Positions 35,987 to 44,933 of a DNA stretch of 64,000 nt are shown here, one piece after another. The notes under the pieces were generated by a model. The model was not told the origin of the DNA. It did not search any database and saw only the letters and a program-made list of their open reading frames with translations. Made by a program: the position numbers and the translations under genes. Each line of letters begins with the position of its first letter. The stretch's first letter is position 1. The stretch is from a candidate division TM6 bacterium GW2011_GWE2_36_25 (GTDB lineage Bacteria; Babelota; Babeliae; Babelales; UBA12409), in contig LBRU01000001.1 of the NCBI GenBank assembly GCA_000991575.1, positions 20,722-84,721 of the forward strand, written 5' to 3'.

Positions 35987-36808
35987 ATGATTAAACTTTC
36001 ACAAAAAATAAAAAACTTTTATAAAACATTTATTCCTGCATCAAAGCTCAAAGAGCATCCGCTCGTCGTAATTATACCATCATATAATAATGCACAGTGG
36101 TATAAAAAAAATTTAGATTCTGTCTTTAACCAACGATATTCAAATTATCGTATTATCTACCTTGACGACGCTTCAACTGACCAAACTGGATATCTCGTAG
36201 AAAAATATATTCAAGAAAAAGATCAGAATCATCGTTTTTCTCTCATCAAAAATAAAGAAAGAGAAGGCGCAACATCAAATCGCTACAAAGGTTCTCATCT
36301 TTGCGAAGACCATGAGATTATCCTTATTCTCGACGGAGACGACTGGTTTGCCCACAATGCCGTTATGAAATTTATCAATAAAGTGTATTCCTGCGGCGAT
36401 ATTTGGCTAACCTATGGCCAATTTATTCGTTGGCCATCAGGAGAAATTGGCCAATGTAGAAAGCTGCCTCAAAATTATAATTTTCGTTCAATGAAACATT
36501 GGTATACAAGCGCACTACGAACTTATTACGCATGGCTATTTAAAAAGGTCAACAAAGAAGATTTAATGTACGAAAATAAATTTTTCCAAGTAAGTGGCGA
36601 CGTTGCTGAGATGCTTCCTATGCTAGAAATGGCACAAAGCCATATTAAATTTATAAAAAAAATTCTTTATGTTTATAATAATCAAACCCCTTTTAACGAC
36701 TTTAAAAAACATAGTTCAGCACAATTACAATTGTTCAGATATATCCAAAACAAAAAAAACTATCTCATTTCTAAAAAAAATGAATCTAAAGATTCAAATA
36801 TTAAATAA
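35987..36808 (+). CDS. GT2 glycosyltransferase
   Basis: 273 residues. It has Ile-Ile-Pro-Ser-Tyr-Asn-Asn near 30, Leu-Asp-Asp-Ala-Ser-Thr-Asp-Gln-Thr near 59, Leu-Asp-Gly-Asp-Asp-Trp near 113 and Ala-Leu-Arg-Thr-Tyr-Tyr-Ala-Trp-Leu near 172. This is the shortest of four paralogues in the window and so shows the minimal catalytic unit. No signal peptide: the N-terminus is basic and amphipathic. It follows its paralogue after four bases and is probably translated with it. Confidence 0.82.
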   Translation: MIKLSQKIKNFYKTFIPASKLKEHPLVVIIPSYNNAQWYKKNLDSVFNQRYSNYRIIYLDDASTDQTGYLVEKYIQEKDQNHRFSLIKNKEREGATSNRYKGSHLCEDHEIILILDGDDWFAHNAVMKFINKVYSCGDIWLTYGQFIRWPSGEIGQCRKLPQNYNFRSMKHWYTSALRTYYAWLFKKVNKEDLMYENKFFQVSGDVAEMLPMLEMAQSHIKFIKKILYVYNNQTPFNDFKKHSSAQLQLFRYIQNKKNYLISKKNESKDSNIK

Positions 36809-36897
36809 AAACATCTCATAACCCTCTACATTTTGTATAAACCCTTCATTAATAACTTTTCATGGTGCTATTGTCTTAAGCGTAATAGAGATGATCA

Positions 36898-37647
36898 ATG
36901 AAAAATAGATACGCTATTTTTTTTATTTTAATCATTTTTAATATTCAGCTCGTATCTTTCAAAATTGAAAAACAATTTAAAAAAAATCTAAAAATCTCAA
37001 TTATTATTCCATGCCATCCACAACATGCCATTCATTTATATCCCCTTGTAAAGCTTTACAAACAACAAACAGTGATCCCTTATGAAGTTGTTGTCTCACT
37101 TTCAGAATCAAAAAAAATAAAAAAGTTTTTAATAGAAAAAATAGAAAGCGAACAATGGCCTTTTTCGTTAAAACTATTATTGAGTGAAGAAAAATTATAC
37201 GCAGGTCAAAATAGAAATAAAGCGAGCGAAAATTCATCGGGCGACATATTGATCTACCAAGATGCGGATGATATCCCACATTCGCAACGCGTTGAAATTA
37301 TTAAATATTTTTTTGAAAACTATGAAATCGATCATTTAATGCATTTATGCGAAAAAAGAGAAGAAACAAAATTTAAGTATTATCGCCCGCAAGAAATTAT
37401 ATACTTTCATCTGAGAAATTATAAAGAAACTCTTTCACAAAAATTCAACACACAGAATACGGTCGTAACAAATGGTAATCCTGCATTAAAAAGATCTGTA
37501 TTTAACAACTTCAAATGGTCGCCAACATCAATTCCTGCCGAAGATACCCACTTTAATACAGTACTCTACCGACATCTTCAAAATTGTATTCTACTCCCTA
37601 TACCGCTTCTTACTTATAGAATGAGACTCTCTTCTTGGAAGAATTGA
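36898..37647 (+). CDS. Secreted GT2 glycosyltransferase
   Basis: 249 residues, signal peptide about 1-21. The GT-A domain starts with Ile-Ile-Ile-Pro-Cys-His near 35. Tyr-Gln-Asp-Ala-Asp-Asp near 120 is the metal site, and a late Pro-Ala-Glu-Asp-Thr-His near 222 is in the place of the catalytic Glu-Asp. Gly-Gln-Asn-Arg-Asn-Lys-Ala precedes the metal site, as in many GT2 enzymes. It is not in the Leu-Arg-Thr clan of its neighbours. It is convergent with the next gene, nine bases apart. Confidence 0.8.
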   Translation: MKNRYAIFFILIIFNIQLVSFKIEKQFKKNLKISIIIPCHPQHAIHLYPLVKLYKQQTVIPYEVVVSLSESKKIKKFLIEKIESEQWPFSLKLLLSEEKLYAGQNRNKASENSSGDILIYQDADDIPHSQRVEIIKYFFENYEIDHLMHLCEKREETKFKYYRPQEIIYFHLRNYKETLSQKFNTQNTVVTNGNPALKRSVFNNFKWSPTSIPAEDTHFNTVLYRHLQNCILLPIPLLTYRMRLSSWKN

Positions 37648-37656
37648 TGTGTAATA

Positions 37657-38445
37657 TTATTTCAAATTATCCTCAGAACCTATTAAATTTTTAATTAATT
37701 GATGATCTGAATCTGATAGCAAAGGAAAATCAAATTTTTTCTTTAATCTCTTATTAAAAGCCTTGAGATCGTCATGCCAATAAAAATGATTCTTTTTAAA
37801 CAATCGATCAGCTTTAACTTTCCCAAAAGCTGGATTTTGATGTTCAATAATTAAATTATAAATCACCGCTTCTTTTTTCAAAATTTTAGAAACAATTGAC
37901 ATTTCTAAATCACAAAAAAATGACTTATAAATTGGGTGATAAATATAATTAAAGCGTTCATAAAATTTGCGGCCTAAAATTGCAAGCGTATTCAAGTTTC
38001 CGCCATTTACCGTACCATTAAAATTTAGCACACCATCATAGTCTGGAAAATTGTTTAACATCTCTTGAACAATAATTTCATCATAATTCTGTTTAATGGG
38101 TATCATATCATCGCTGACTAAAATCAAAATATCATATGCGGGCGCCCATTCCATATCTCGATTACATGCATGAATCTTTGATTTACTATCGCCATAATAA
38201 ACTTCTAAATTTTCATACTTCGCAAGACGCGCCCTTACTTCTTTTGAATTCATACTCTTGTCATTATCATCACAGGTTATCATAAAGAAATAAGGATGCT
38301 TATGGGACATTAATTTATAATATTGATCTAAACAATAAAAAAATTTCCGCACTCGATCTCTTGTAGGAAATTTAAATAATAACCGTGACTCAGAACCATT
38401 CGAATATAAAAAAAGGCTCATTAAAAAAAATAATTTTCTCAACAT
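37657..38445 (-). CDS. Secreted single-domain glycosyltransferase-like protein
   Basis: 262 residues, signal peptide about 1-18. It is homologous to the N-domain of the gene at 27914 and has all its motifs: Phe-Pro-Thr-Arg-Asp-Arg near 26, Cys-Asp-Asp-Asn-Asp-Lys-Ser-Met-Asn near 58, Val-Ser-Asp-Asp-Met-Ile-Pro near 110, and Gly-Arg-Lys-Phe-Tyr-Glu-Arg-Phe near 160. The second GT2 domain is absent. ATG at 38445 follows AAGGG by seven bases; an upstream TTG in frame is less likely. It is the third gene of the operon with 38456 and 39766. Confidence 0.72.
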   Translation of the reverse strand: MLRKLFFLMSLFLYSNGSESRLLFKFPTRDRVRKFFYCLDQYYKLMSHKHPYFFMITCDDNDKSMNSKEVRARLAKYENLEVYYGDSKSKIHACNRDMEWAPAYDILILVSDDMIPIKQNYDEIIVQEMLNNFPDYDGVLNFNGTVNGGNLNTLAILGRKFYERFNYIYHPIYKSFFCDLEMSIVSKILKKEAVIYNLIIEHQNPAFGKVKADRLFKKNHFYWHDDLKAFNKRLKKKFDFPLLSDSDHQLIKNLIGSEDNLK

Positions 38446-38455
38446 ACTTAATCCC

Positions 38456-39769
38456 TTAGCCAAAAAATAAAATTACGCGAAATCGTTCATTTAAAAAGCC
38501 AATTCTACGCCACTTATTCAAAAGCTCGCCAGTATCATTAAAGTTTAATTTTTCAATTTCCTCCAATAAAAATTGGCGAGAATAAACATTTGCATAAAAT
38601 GAATTTCTTAAATAAGCTAACTGTCCCATTAACTGTCCGGCGTATACGTTTTCCCCTAAAAACTCAGCCTTTTTTTTCATACTTTTATCAACTAAAAGAT
38701 CAAATCGCAGGGCATGAGACTTACTCAAATAGGTAACAACCTTTTTCAAATCAATAACATCATCAATTTTTTCTTTTCCTGATAACAACAAAATATAATC
38801 AGAGACAGATTCTTTCAACATGGAAATCAACGATTCTCTCAGTTGATCATTTTTAATTACATAAGTAGAATTAAGCCCATTAAATTTTGACAAAAGTTCT
38901 TCATTTAATTTTTCGGTTAAATAAATTAAGTCGACCTTAAAAGAATTGGGTGAAGCTCTTAGTATCGGTTGCTCTAAACGGTAATACTTTTTACGGTCTC
39001 TCAAAAAAGAACGACATGTTTGAATTTGAAAAAGTTTATCAACTTTATCATCATTAATTACATTGGCTCGATTATAAACATAAATACAATCTCTGAAAAA
39101 ATAATGTCGCTCGGACGCCATTTCCAACATCGGCATCATTTTAGCAACATCACCAGCTGTTTTTGCAAACCGTCCTTTAAACATCAAATCCTCTATTTTG
39201 ATTTGACGATAAAGCCATGCATAAAAACACCGTTGCTGAGAACTATTTTTTCCAAATTCCCTAAATCTATTGTTCGCAATAACCGCCTTAGGTATCCCTT
39301 TATTCCAGCACGCTTTGTTAGATGGATATTCTCGAAAACCACCATAAGTTACCCATATATTCTCTGTAGAAAAAACCTCATCAATATGCTTAAAAACTTT
39401 TTCATGGGGGTACCAATCGTCTCCATCGCAAATAACAATAATATCCGAATCATCAATAGGAACACCTATATCAATTTGATGAAGTGTAAGCCAAATATTG
39501 GCAGCTTTCCCACGACGAACATTATTTTTATGAAGACAAATTTTGTCTTGAACGCCCAATAATTCAACTTCTTGTGAAATCTTTTCAAAGGTATCATCCG
39601 TTGATGCGTCATCTCTCAAAACAACGAAAAAATTTTCATATTTTTGTGAAAAAATAGAACGAATATTCTTAACACACCACTTGCTATTTTGATACGTTGT
39701 AACTAAAACAATTAATCTTTTTTCGGCAGCCAATGAAAAAAATAATAAAAATAATAAAAAATTTTTCAT
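38456..39769 (-). CDS. Secreted GT2 glycosyltransferase with long C-terminal region
   Basis: 437 residues, signal peptide about 1-15. It carries Val-Thr-Thr-Tyr-Gln-Asn near 22, Arg-Asp-Asp-Ala-Ser-Thr-Asp-Asp-Thr near 51, Cys-Asp-Gly-Asp-Asp-Trp near 113, and a late Ala-Gly-Asp-Val-Ala near 206 shared with the other clan members. The C-terminal 170 residues have no clear family. Like the gene at 23676 it has a catalytic domain plus an unknown tail, but a cleavable signal instead of an anchor. The start overlaps the previous stop by ATGA. Confidence 0.8.
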   Translation of the reverse strand: MKNFLLFLLFFSLAAEKRLIVLVTTYQNSKWCVKNIRSIFSQKYENFFVVLRDDASTDDTFEKISQEVELLGVQDKICLHKNNVRRGKAANIWLTLHQIDIGVPIDDSDIIVICDGDDWYPHEKVFKHIDEVFSTENIWVTYGGFREYPSNKACWNKGIPKAVIANNRFREFGKNSSQQRCFYAWLYRQIKIEDLMFKGRFAKTAGDVAKMMPMLEMASERHYFFRDCIYVYNRANVINDDKVDKLFQIQTCRSFLRDRKKYYRLEQPILRASPNSFKVDLIYLTEKLNEELLSKFNGLNSTYVIKNDQLRESLISMLKESVSDYILLLSGKEKIDDVIDLKKVVTYLSKSHALRFDLLVDKSMKKKAEFLGENVYAGQLMGQLAYLRNSFYANVYSRQFLLEEIEKLNFNDTGELLNKWRRIGFLNERFRVILFFG

Positions 39770-40845
39770 TTAATCTCTTCAAGCTTCTTTACCACCTCTT
39801 CCTCAAAAACCTTTGACCGATCATAGCCAGGAAACATCTCAGTTAATACCTGATCTATAAAGTATGGAATAGAAAATTTAAAGGCACCATTACTCGCTAA
39901 AAATTCTTTAATATTTTCCACATATTTATTATATTCGTCCTCAGTTATAGATTTTAAATATTTATATAATACTTCGTAATTCTTAAATTTTCTAAAATCA
40001 ATAAAACAATGTTCAGGAATATGATTCGTTATATTAGGTGCACCTAAATAAACAGGTACACAACCAGCATGAAAACAATCAAAAATCTTCTCTGTAATAT
40101 AACCGGGTTGATCACTCGTATTTTCATAACAGATGCAAAATTTAAAATTCTTTAGAATATCAACTTTTTTTAAAACGCCTCCTCCATAGGTTTTATATTT
40201 ATAATTCCATCCTTTACCATAAAACGTAAAATCCTGTGGGAAATGCTCAAAATATTCTATTGCTCTTCTACGTTCGGAATATAATTCATTTTTATAGGTT
40301 GAGCTTTTTCTTCCAGCAACTAATGTACAAAAACGTTTTTGCTTAAAGGAAACAACCTCCTCAATCATCTCTATATTGGGATGAGGATAATATAATTTAA
40401 AATATTTCTTGTTATCTACAAAACGATCGTCCATTATAAAGATCTTAGAAAATATTTTATGAGCCGCCTTGGTATAACTTCGTGGATCAACGGTAATAGG
40501 CTCCCATATATGTGCATATAATTTTTCAGGCGGACATAAGCGTAAAATTTGCGCACGACTCATATTAAAACTTGACCATAAAACAAACTCTCCATCGGAC
40601 AAATCTCGACGAGGAATAGTTAATTTTAACTGATAACCCAGCTTTTCTAATGCAATTTTTAAATCAAAAAAATGCTTAACACAGTTGTCGCGATTATAAA
40701 CCTGATCCCTCAGATCAAAAAGTTTTCCTTTTTCATAACCCAATGGAGGAATCATATAGATAATATTTTTATGTTTAGATTGAGCAAGGCTTAAAGCAAA
40801 AAAGCTTAAAATTAAACATTTTATCATATGTTTTAATGAATCCAT
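39766..40845 (-). CDS. Secreted GT10 fucosyltransferase-like protein
   Basis: 359 residues, signal peptide about 1-22. The C-terminal half holds the GT10 donor-site signature: Phe-Tyr-Gly-Lys-Gly-Trp, then Phe-Cys-Ile-Cys-Tyr-Glu-Asn-Thr, Gly-Tyr-Ile-Thr-Glu-Lys-Ile-Phe-Asp-Cys, and Gly-Cys-Val-Pro-Val-Tyr-Leu-Gly. GT10 enzymes use GDP-fucose to make alpha-1,3/4 links. Two GDP-mannose 4,6-dehydratase genes lie 3 kb away, which fits, although a GDP-fucose synthase is not in the window. It heads a three-gene operon. Confidence 0.85.
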   Translation of the reverse strand: MDSLKHMIKCLILSFFALSLAQSKHKNIIYMIPPLGYEKGKLFDLRDQVYNRDNCVKHFFDLKIALEKLGYQLKLTIPRRDLSDGEFVLWSSFNMSRAQILRLCPPEKLYAHIWEPITVDPRSYTKAAHKIFSKIFIMDDRFVDNKKYFKLYYPHPNIEMIEEVVSFKQKRFCTLVAGRKSSTYKNELYSERRRAIEYFEHFPQDFTFYGKGWNYKYKTYGGGVLKKVDILKNFKFCICYENTSDQPGYITEKIFDCFHAGCVPVYLGAPNITNHIPEHCFIDFRKFKNYEVLYKYLKSITEDEYNKYVENIKEFLASNGAFKFSIPYFIDQVLTEMFPGYDRSKVFEEEVVKKLEEIK

Positions 40846-40983
40846 TTCTAAAAACCTTTAAAAAGATTATTTCACCATAACTACATCTAGATCAACACAA
40901 AAAAGTATTTTTTCCAAATTTTAATATAAAAAATTCATTTATAAAAAAACATATTTCTCTAAAACATTAAAGTTATTGCATTA

Positions 40984-41000
40984 ACAAAAACTCTTTTTGT
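40984..41000. promoter_or_regulatory. Small inverted repeat in a divergent promoter region
   Basis: ACAAAAA-CTC-TTTTTGT lies between a TTGCAT (-35-like) and an A/T-rich -10-like stretch, 31 bp before the start at 41031. It could be an operator; the promoter itself is weakly supported. Confidence 0.3.
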
Positions 41001-41030
41001 ATTTTAAATAATAATCCGGGGGGAAAAAGG

Positions 41031-41810
41031 ATGAAAAATGGGGTTGTATTGTTAATTGTGTTATTAACTAACACACAAATTTATAATTTTAAAATTAATC
41101 GGGCAATTTTATCAACAAATGAAAATCCTATGTATATTGATTTTTGGCCGATTGTCGCTAAAGCATGGAAACAATTAATAGGCGTAACACCAACATTAGC
41201 TTTAATTGCGCCACAAAATGTACCCATCGATACAAGCTTGGGTGATGTTATTCGCTTCGAACCCATCCCCGGCATTCCTACAGGTTATCAAGCGCAAGTT
41301 ATTCGCAACCTTTTACCTTCACTATTTCCCAACGATTTTTGCATCATCGGCGATATTGACATGATTCCGGTAAATAAAAATTACTTAATCGGATCTGCGC
41401 TGCCTTTTGCAGAGAAAAATTTTGTTGTCTATAGAAATCTCGCATATGGCCCACGAACAGTAGGCTATCCAATGTGCTACAACGCGGCAAAAGGTTCTAC
41501 CTTTGCTGAAATTTTTAACGTAAAAAACAAAAAAGACATTTATGATATTATAAAATATTGGCACACTATTAATAACGGTTGGTCTGCAGACGAGCAATTG
41601 TTATTCAAATATCTACATAACTGGAAATTTCATAAAAGCAGATGTCGTTATCTCAATCAAACAGTTTTAGCAAGATTGGATCGAGGAAAGTGGAATCCAA
41701 AAGTAACTCTACTTAAAAAACATGCCTATATAGACATTCACTCAATACGGCCTTATAAACAACATGAACAACATCTCTTATGGATAGCGCAAGAATTAGG
41801 AATACAATAG
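41031..41810 (+). CDS. Secreted GT-A-like glycosyltransferase, DxD type
   Basis: 259 residues, signal peptide about 1-18. The centre reads Ile-Ile-Gly-Asp-Ile-Asp-Met-Ile-Pro near 105, a clear DxD site in a predicted beta strand, and later Trp-Ser-Ala-Asp-Glu-Gln-Leu near 185 looks like the second acidic site. I do not recognise a named family. GGGGGG and AAGG lie before the ATG. It is divergent from the GT10 operon and nearly abuts the convergent gene at 41813. Confidence 0.65.
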   Translation: MKNGVVLLIVLLTNTQIYNFKINRAILSTNENPMYIDFWPIVAKAWKQLIGVTPTLALIAPQNVPIDTSLGDVIRFEPIPGIPTGYQAQVIRNLLPSLFPNDFCIIGDIDMIPVNKNYLIGSALPFAEKNFVVYRNLAYGPRTVGYPMCYNAAKGSTFAEIFNVKNKKDIYDIIKYWHTINNGWSADEQLLFKYLHNWKFHKSRCRYLNQTVLARLDRGKWNPKVTLLKKHAYIDIHSIRPYKQHEQHLLWIAQELGIQ

Positions 41811-41812
41811 TT

Positions 41813-42721
41813 TTATTTATAAAAAATATATTTTTTCATGCCTCGAGATATACCCTTTTTTGATATAAAAATATTTGTATTTTTATTCAAGAATTTTATA
41901 TCAGATGTTGTATGAAGCTTAGCCTTTTTTCCATCACCAAAATCCAATTCTGTCCATCCTTCTGGATGAATTTTCATTTTTAATTTATGCGCCAAAACAC
42001 TAAACAATGTTTGATCATGACGAGCTTCGCCAAATCCAGCTCTTGCAGTTTTATCATCAGCAAATAAATATGGCTTATGAGCAAATTTGTACATGGGTAC
42101 TACATAAGAATCCAAAACATCACGTGACAATCCCTGTAATCCAGCAGATATCATGATAGTATCATTCTTGAGTAAAAAATTTTTTATCGATGGATCTTCT
42201 TTATTGATTACATCATGTAAAACCGAACGCGTCACTCTGCGCGCTATATTACATGTCATGATAGGAAGATTACTTATTAAGAAATAGCCATGCTCACGAA
42301 TATATTCAAATAAATAGTCAAGAGATTTTAAAACGGTAACTCCTGCATCAATACAAAGAACATAAGGATATTTATCTAATGCTTGCTTAATTACTACCGG
42401 CTTCCATGTAAACCATCCCCGTGCAATCTTGCCAGATGGACTTGAGACAAAAGGGGTTAAAATGTCAGAATTAACTTTTTCAACCTCATAAACATTGGCC
42501 TTCTGAATTGTATCAAGATGCTTTCTCTGTCCTTCGTTCAATCCCAAGTCAAAAACCATAATTTCGCCAAGCCGATCAAAATCAATTCGATGGATACTTC
42601 CAATAAGATTTAACAATAATTCATAATGACGAGAATCAGCATACGTACAATAATATTGTAACTCAGTAGGATGAACCAGAATAAAAAAAAGACTTAAAAA
42701 ATAAAATAAAAACTTTCTCAT
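41813..42721 (-). CDS. Secreted GT-A-like glycosyltransferase, LDAG family, copy 3
   Basis: 302 residues, signal peptide about 1-18. It is the most diverged of the three LDAG paralogues but keeps the landmarks: Leu-Ile-Gly-Ser-Ile-His, Trp-Lys-Pro-Val-Val-Ile-Lys-Gln-Ala-Leu, Cys-Ile-Asp-Ala-Gly-Val near 130, Ser-Ala-Gly-Leu-Gln-Gly-Leu-Ser-Arg and Arg-His-Asp-Gln-Thr-Leu-Phe. It stands apart from the tandem pair at 29-31 kb as a single gene. Confidence 0.68.
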   Translation of the reverse strand: MRKFLFYFLSLFFILVHPTELQYYCTYADSRHYELLLNLIGSIHRIDFDRLGEIMVFDLGLNEGQRKHLDTIQKANVYEVEKVNSDILTPFVSSPSGKIARGWFTWKPVVIKQALDKYPYVLCIDAGVTVLKSLDYLFEYIREHGYFLISNLPIMTCNIARRVTRSVLHDVINKEDPSIKNFLLKNDTIMISAGLQGLSRDVLDSYVVPMYKFAHKPYLFADDKTARAGFGEARHDQTLFSVLAHKLKMKIHPEGWTELDFGDGKKAKLHTTSDIKFLNKNTNIFISKKGISRGMKKYIFYK

Positions 42722-42830
42722 CTCTGCCCTTGATCATATTTTTATCTTATAAAGAAACTAGTTTGCAATTTAGCATAAAAAATTTTATAGTTCTAAAAGT
42801 TTTTACATTTCAAAACTAAAAAGGAAACTC

Positions 42831-43715
42831 ATGATGCAATTTAAACATTATATAACTTTACTTATGGTTTTCACTGTATGTGCAAAAAATTGGTTTGAAG
42901 AAAAAAGAATATATAATTTAAACGCCTCAGATCCTATTGATGTACTTATCGCATGTCATGAGAAAGATCAAGATGTTTTACAACTTTGCATTCAAAGCGC
43001 AAAAAAACATGTTCAAAATGTAAGAAGAATTATTGTCGCATCTGATCGACGGCTATCAGATGATGCCGAATGGTATGATGAATCATTATTGTCTTTTTCA
43101 AAAAAATCGATCTCTGATGAATTTTCATCGCTTGACCCATCATTCAAAACATCACCAGAAAAACAAGCACGCGTTGGTTGGTATTTTAAACAAATATTAA
43201 ACTTTTATGCACCATTTGAAATTCCAAATATATCGAGCAACGTGCTCATTCTTGATGCAGATACCGTATTGTTAAGAACTGTCACTTTTGTGGATGAAGA
43301 AGGAAACATGCTACATGCACCAGGAGCCGAATATCACATTCCATACTTTGAACATATGCAAAAATTTTTACCTGGCTTAAAAAGAGTTTTCCATAAATTA
43401 TCAGGAATTTCTCACCATATGCTTTTTCAGAGAGCGGTCTTAGAAGATTTATTTAATCTTATTGAATCACGCCACAACTGCAAATTTTGGCAAGCTTACT
43501 GTCGATGCGTAGATATTAAAGATATCGCTCTCGCTGGAGCAGCTGATTATGAGATCTATTTTAACTTTGTTCTTCAAAGAAGTAACCAAATAAAAATAAG
43601 GCCACTCAAGTGGACCAATATCAATCAACTTTCCTTTATCACTCCTTGTCAGGAGGCGAGATATCATTTTGTATCGTGCCACCATTGGACACGAAAAGAT
43701 CTTGAGAAAAAATGA
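42831..43715 (+). CDS. Secreted putative glycosyltransferase (DUF6492-like)
   Basis: 294 residues, signal peptide about 1-18. Ile-Ala-Cys-His-Glu-Lys-Asp near 42, Ile-Leu-Asp-Ala-Asp-Thr-Val near 140 (DxD) and Ala-Asp-Tyr-Glu-Ile-Tyr-Phe-Asn-Phe near 240 match the arrangement of DUF6492 proteins, a GT-A-like group. AAGGAA lies before two adjacent ATGs (42831 and 42834), and either could serve. The 109-bp gap to the divergent gene presumably holds promoters for both. Confidence 0.7.
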   Translation: MMQFKHYITLLMVFTVCAKNWFEEKRIYNLNASDPIDVLIACHEKDQDVLQLCIQSAKKHVQNVRRIIVASDRRLSDDAEWYDESLLSFSKKSISDEFSSLDPSFKTSPEKQARVGWYFKQILNFYAPFEIPNISSNVLILDADTVLLRTVTFVDEEGNMLHAPGAEYHIPYFEHMQKFLPGLKRVFHKLSGISHHMLFQRAVLEDLFNLIESRHNCKFWQAYCRCVDIKDIALAGAADYEIYFNFVLQRSNQIKIRPLKWTNINQLSFITPCQEARYHFVSCHHWTRKDLEKK

Positions 43716-43801
43716 AACTTCCAATAGTCATGCCAGCGAAAAACCAAAATATTATTATCTACCTTTGTTAAAACTTCAGCGACGAAAGGTAAACTAAATT
43801 T

Positions 43802-44932
43802 TTATAAGTGATTCAGCAATTCACTTTCGACCATTTTTTTTGCTAACTCGTTAAACTTTGTTGTTGGTTGCCATCTTAAAAGTTTTTTAGCTTTTTCATT
43901 GCAACCAAGAGAACTCTTTTTATCATTTGGCCTAAAAAATTTAGGGTCAATACGCACTAATATTTTTTCAGTCTCCTTATTGCGGCCAATTTCATTAATT
44001 CCGTCGCCATGCCATTCAACAGTAACACCAATAACTTTAAATGCTGCTTCAACAAATTCACGAACGCTGTGCCCCTCACCAGTCGCTATTACATAATCAT
44101 CTGGCGCATTTTGTTGTAACATAAGCCACATTGCTTCTACATAATCAGGCGCATAGCCCCAATCTCTCGTTGAATCTAAGTTTCCCAAGCATAAAACTTT
44201 ATTTTTACCACAGGAAATTTTAGCGACTGCTCGTGCAATCTTGCGAGTTACAAAACCCCTTCCTCGTCGCTCAGACTCATGGTTAAATAAAATACCATTA
44301 CATGCAAAAATCTTATAAGCTTCTCGATAATTTCTAGTAATCCAGTACGCAAATAATTTAGCAGTTGCGTAAGGAGACTTGGGCGCAAACAAAGTCATCT
44401 CATCCTGCAGTTTATCTTCAACATCACCAAACATCTCACTCGAAGAAGCCTGATAAAAACGAATCTTGTCTTTTAATCCCAATATTCGAATCGCTTCCAA
44501 AATTCTCAGCGGTCCTAATGCATCACAATTGGTTGTATATTCGGCCTTTTTAAATGAAAGAGCCACTTGACTTTGCGCACCCAAATTATAAATTTCATCT
44601 GGCTTAACTTCATCAAGCAACTCAATAATGCTCGACGCATCGGTTAAATCACCGTAATGTAAAAAAAGACTATTTTTGTAAAAACCCTTAAAACTCTGCC
44701 GCATCCGTTCTAATTGTGAAGGGGTATTCCGCATACACCCATGAACAATATAATTCTTATCTAGAAGAAGCTTCGTTAGGTAAAAGCCATCCTGACCAGT
44801 AATACCAAAGATGAGTGCTTTTTTATCATTGCCATTTATTTGCAATAAAAAAATACCAATGAACCATAATTTAAAAACCCAATACTTAAAACGAAGTTGG
44901 GTTGATATAAAACCCATTATATACTGCCCCAT
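43802..44932 (-). CDS. GDP-mannose 4,6-dehydratase paralogue with hydrophobic N-terminus
   Basis: 376 residues. SDR fold: Gly-Ile-Thr-Gly-Gln-Asp-Gly at 43-49, catalytic Ser164/Glu166 and Tyr188-x-x-x-Lys192, with the Asn-His-Glu-Ser-Glu-Arg-Arg-Gly motif intact. About 37 residues precede the Rossmann start, with a strongly hydrophobic stretch near 17-31 (signal peptide or anchor). The Lys-Arg-Arg-Ser-Ser-Ser cofactor loop of standard GMD is replaced (Cys-Met-Arg-Asn-Thr-Pro), so cofactor or substrate use may differ. It starts one base after the stop of the first gmd. The start could also be the ATG at 44917. Confidence 0.8.
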   Translation of the reverse strand: MGQYIMGFISTQLRFKYWVFKLWFIGIFLLQINGNDKKALIFGITGQDGFYLTKLLLDKNYIVHGCMRNTPSQLERMRQSFKGFYKNSLFLHYGDLTDASSIIELLDEVKPDEIYNLGAQSQVALSFKKAEYTTNCDALGPLRILEAIRILGLKDKIRFYQASSSEMFGDVEDKLQDEMTLFAPKSPYATAKLFAYWITRNYREAYKIFACNGILFNHESERRGRGFVTRKIARAVAKISCGKNKVLCLGNLDSTRDWGYAPDYVEAMWLMLQQNAPDDYVIATGEGHSVREFVEAAFKVIGVTVEWHGDGINEIGRNKETEKILVRIDPKFFRPNDKKSSLGCNEKAKKLLRWQPTTKFNELAKKMVESELLNHL

Positions 44933-44933
44933 A

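Noticed and set aside
43727..43740. Fragment GTCATGCCAGCGAA resembling a common bacterial dispersed palindromic repeat
   Set aside because: The expected inverted second half is missing; too short to call.
43760..43791. Seven-bp inverted repeat between convergent genes as a terminator
   Set aside because: Long loop, weak stem and no proper T-run next to it.
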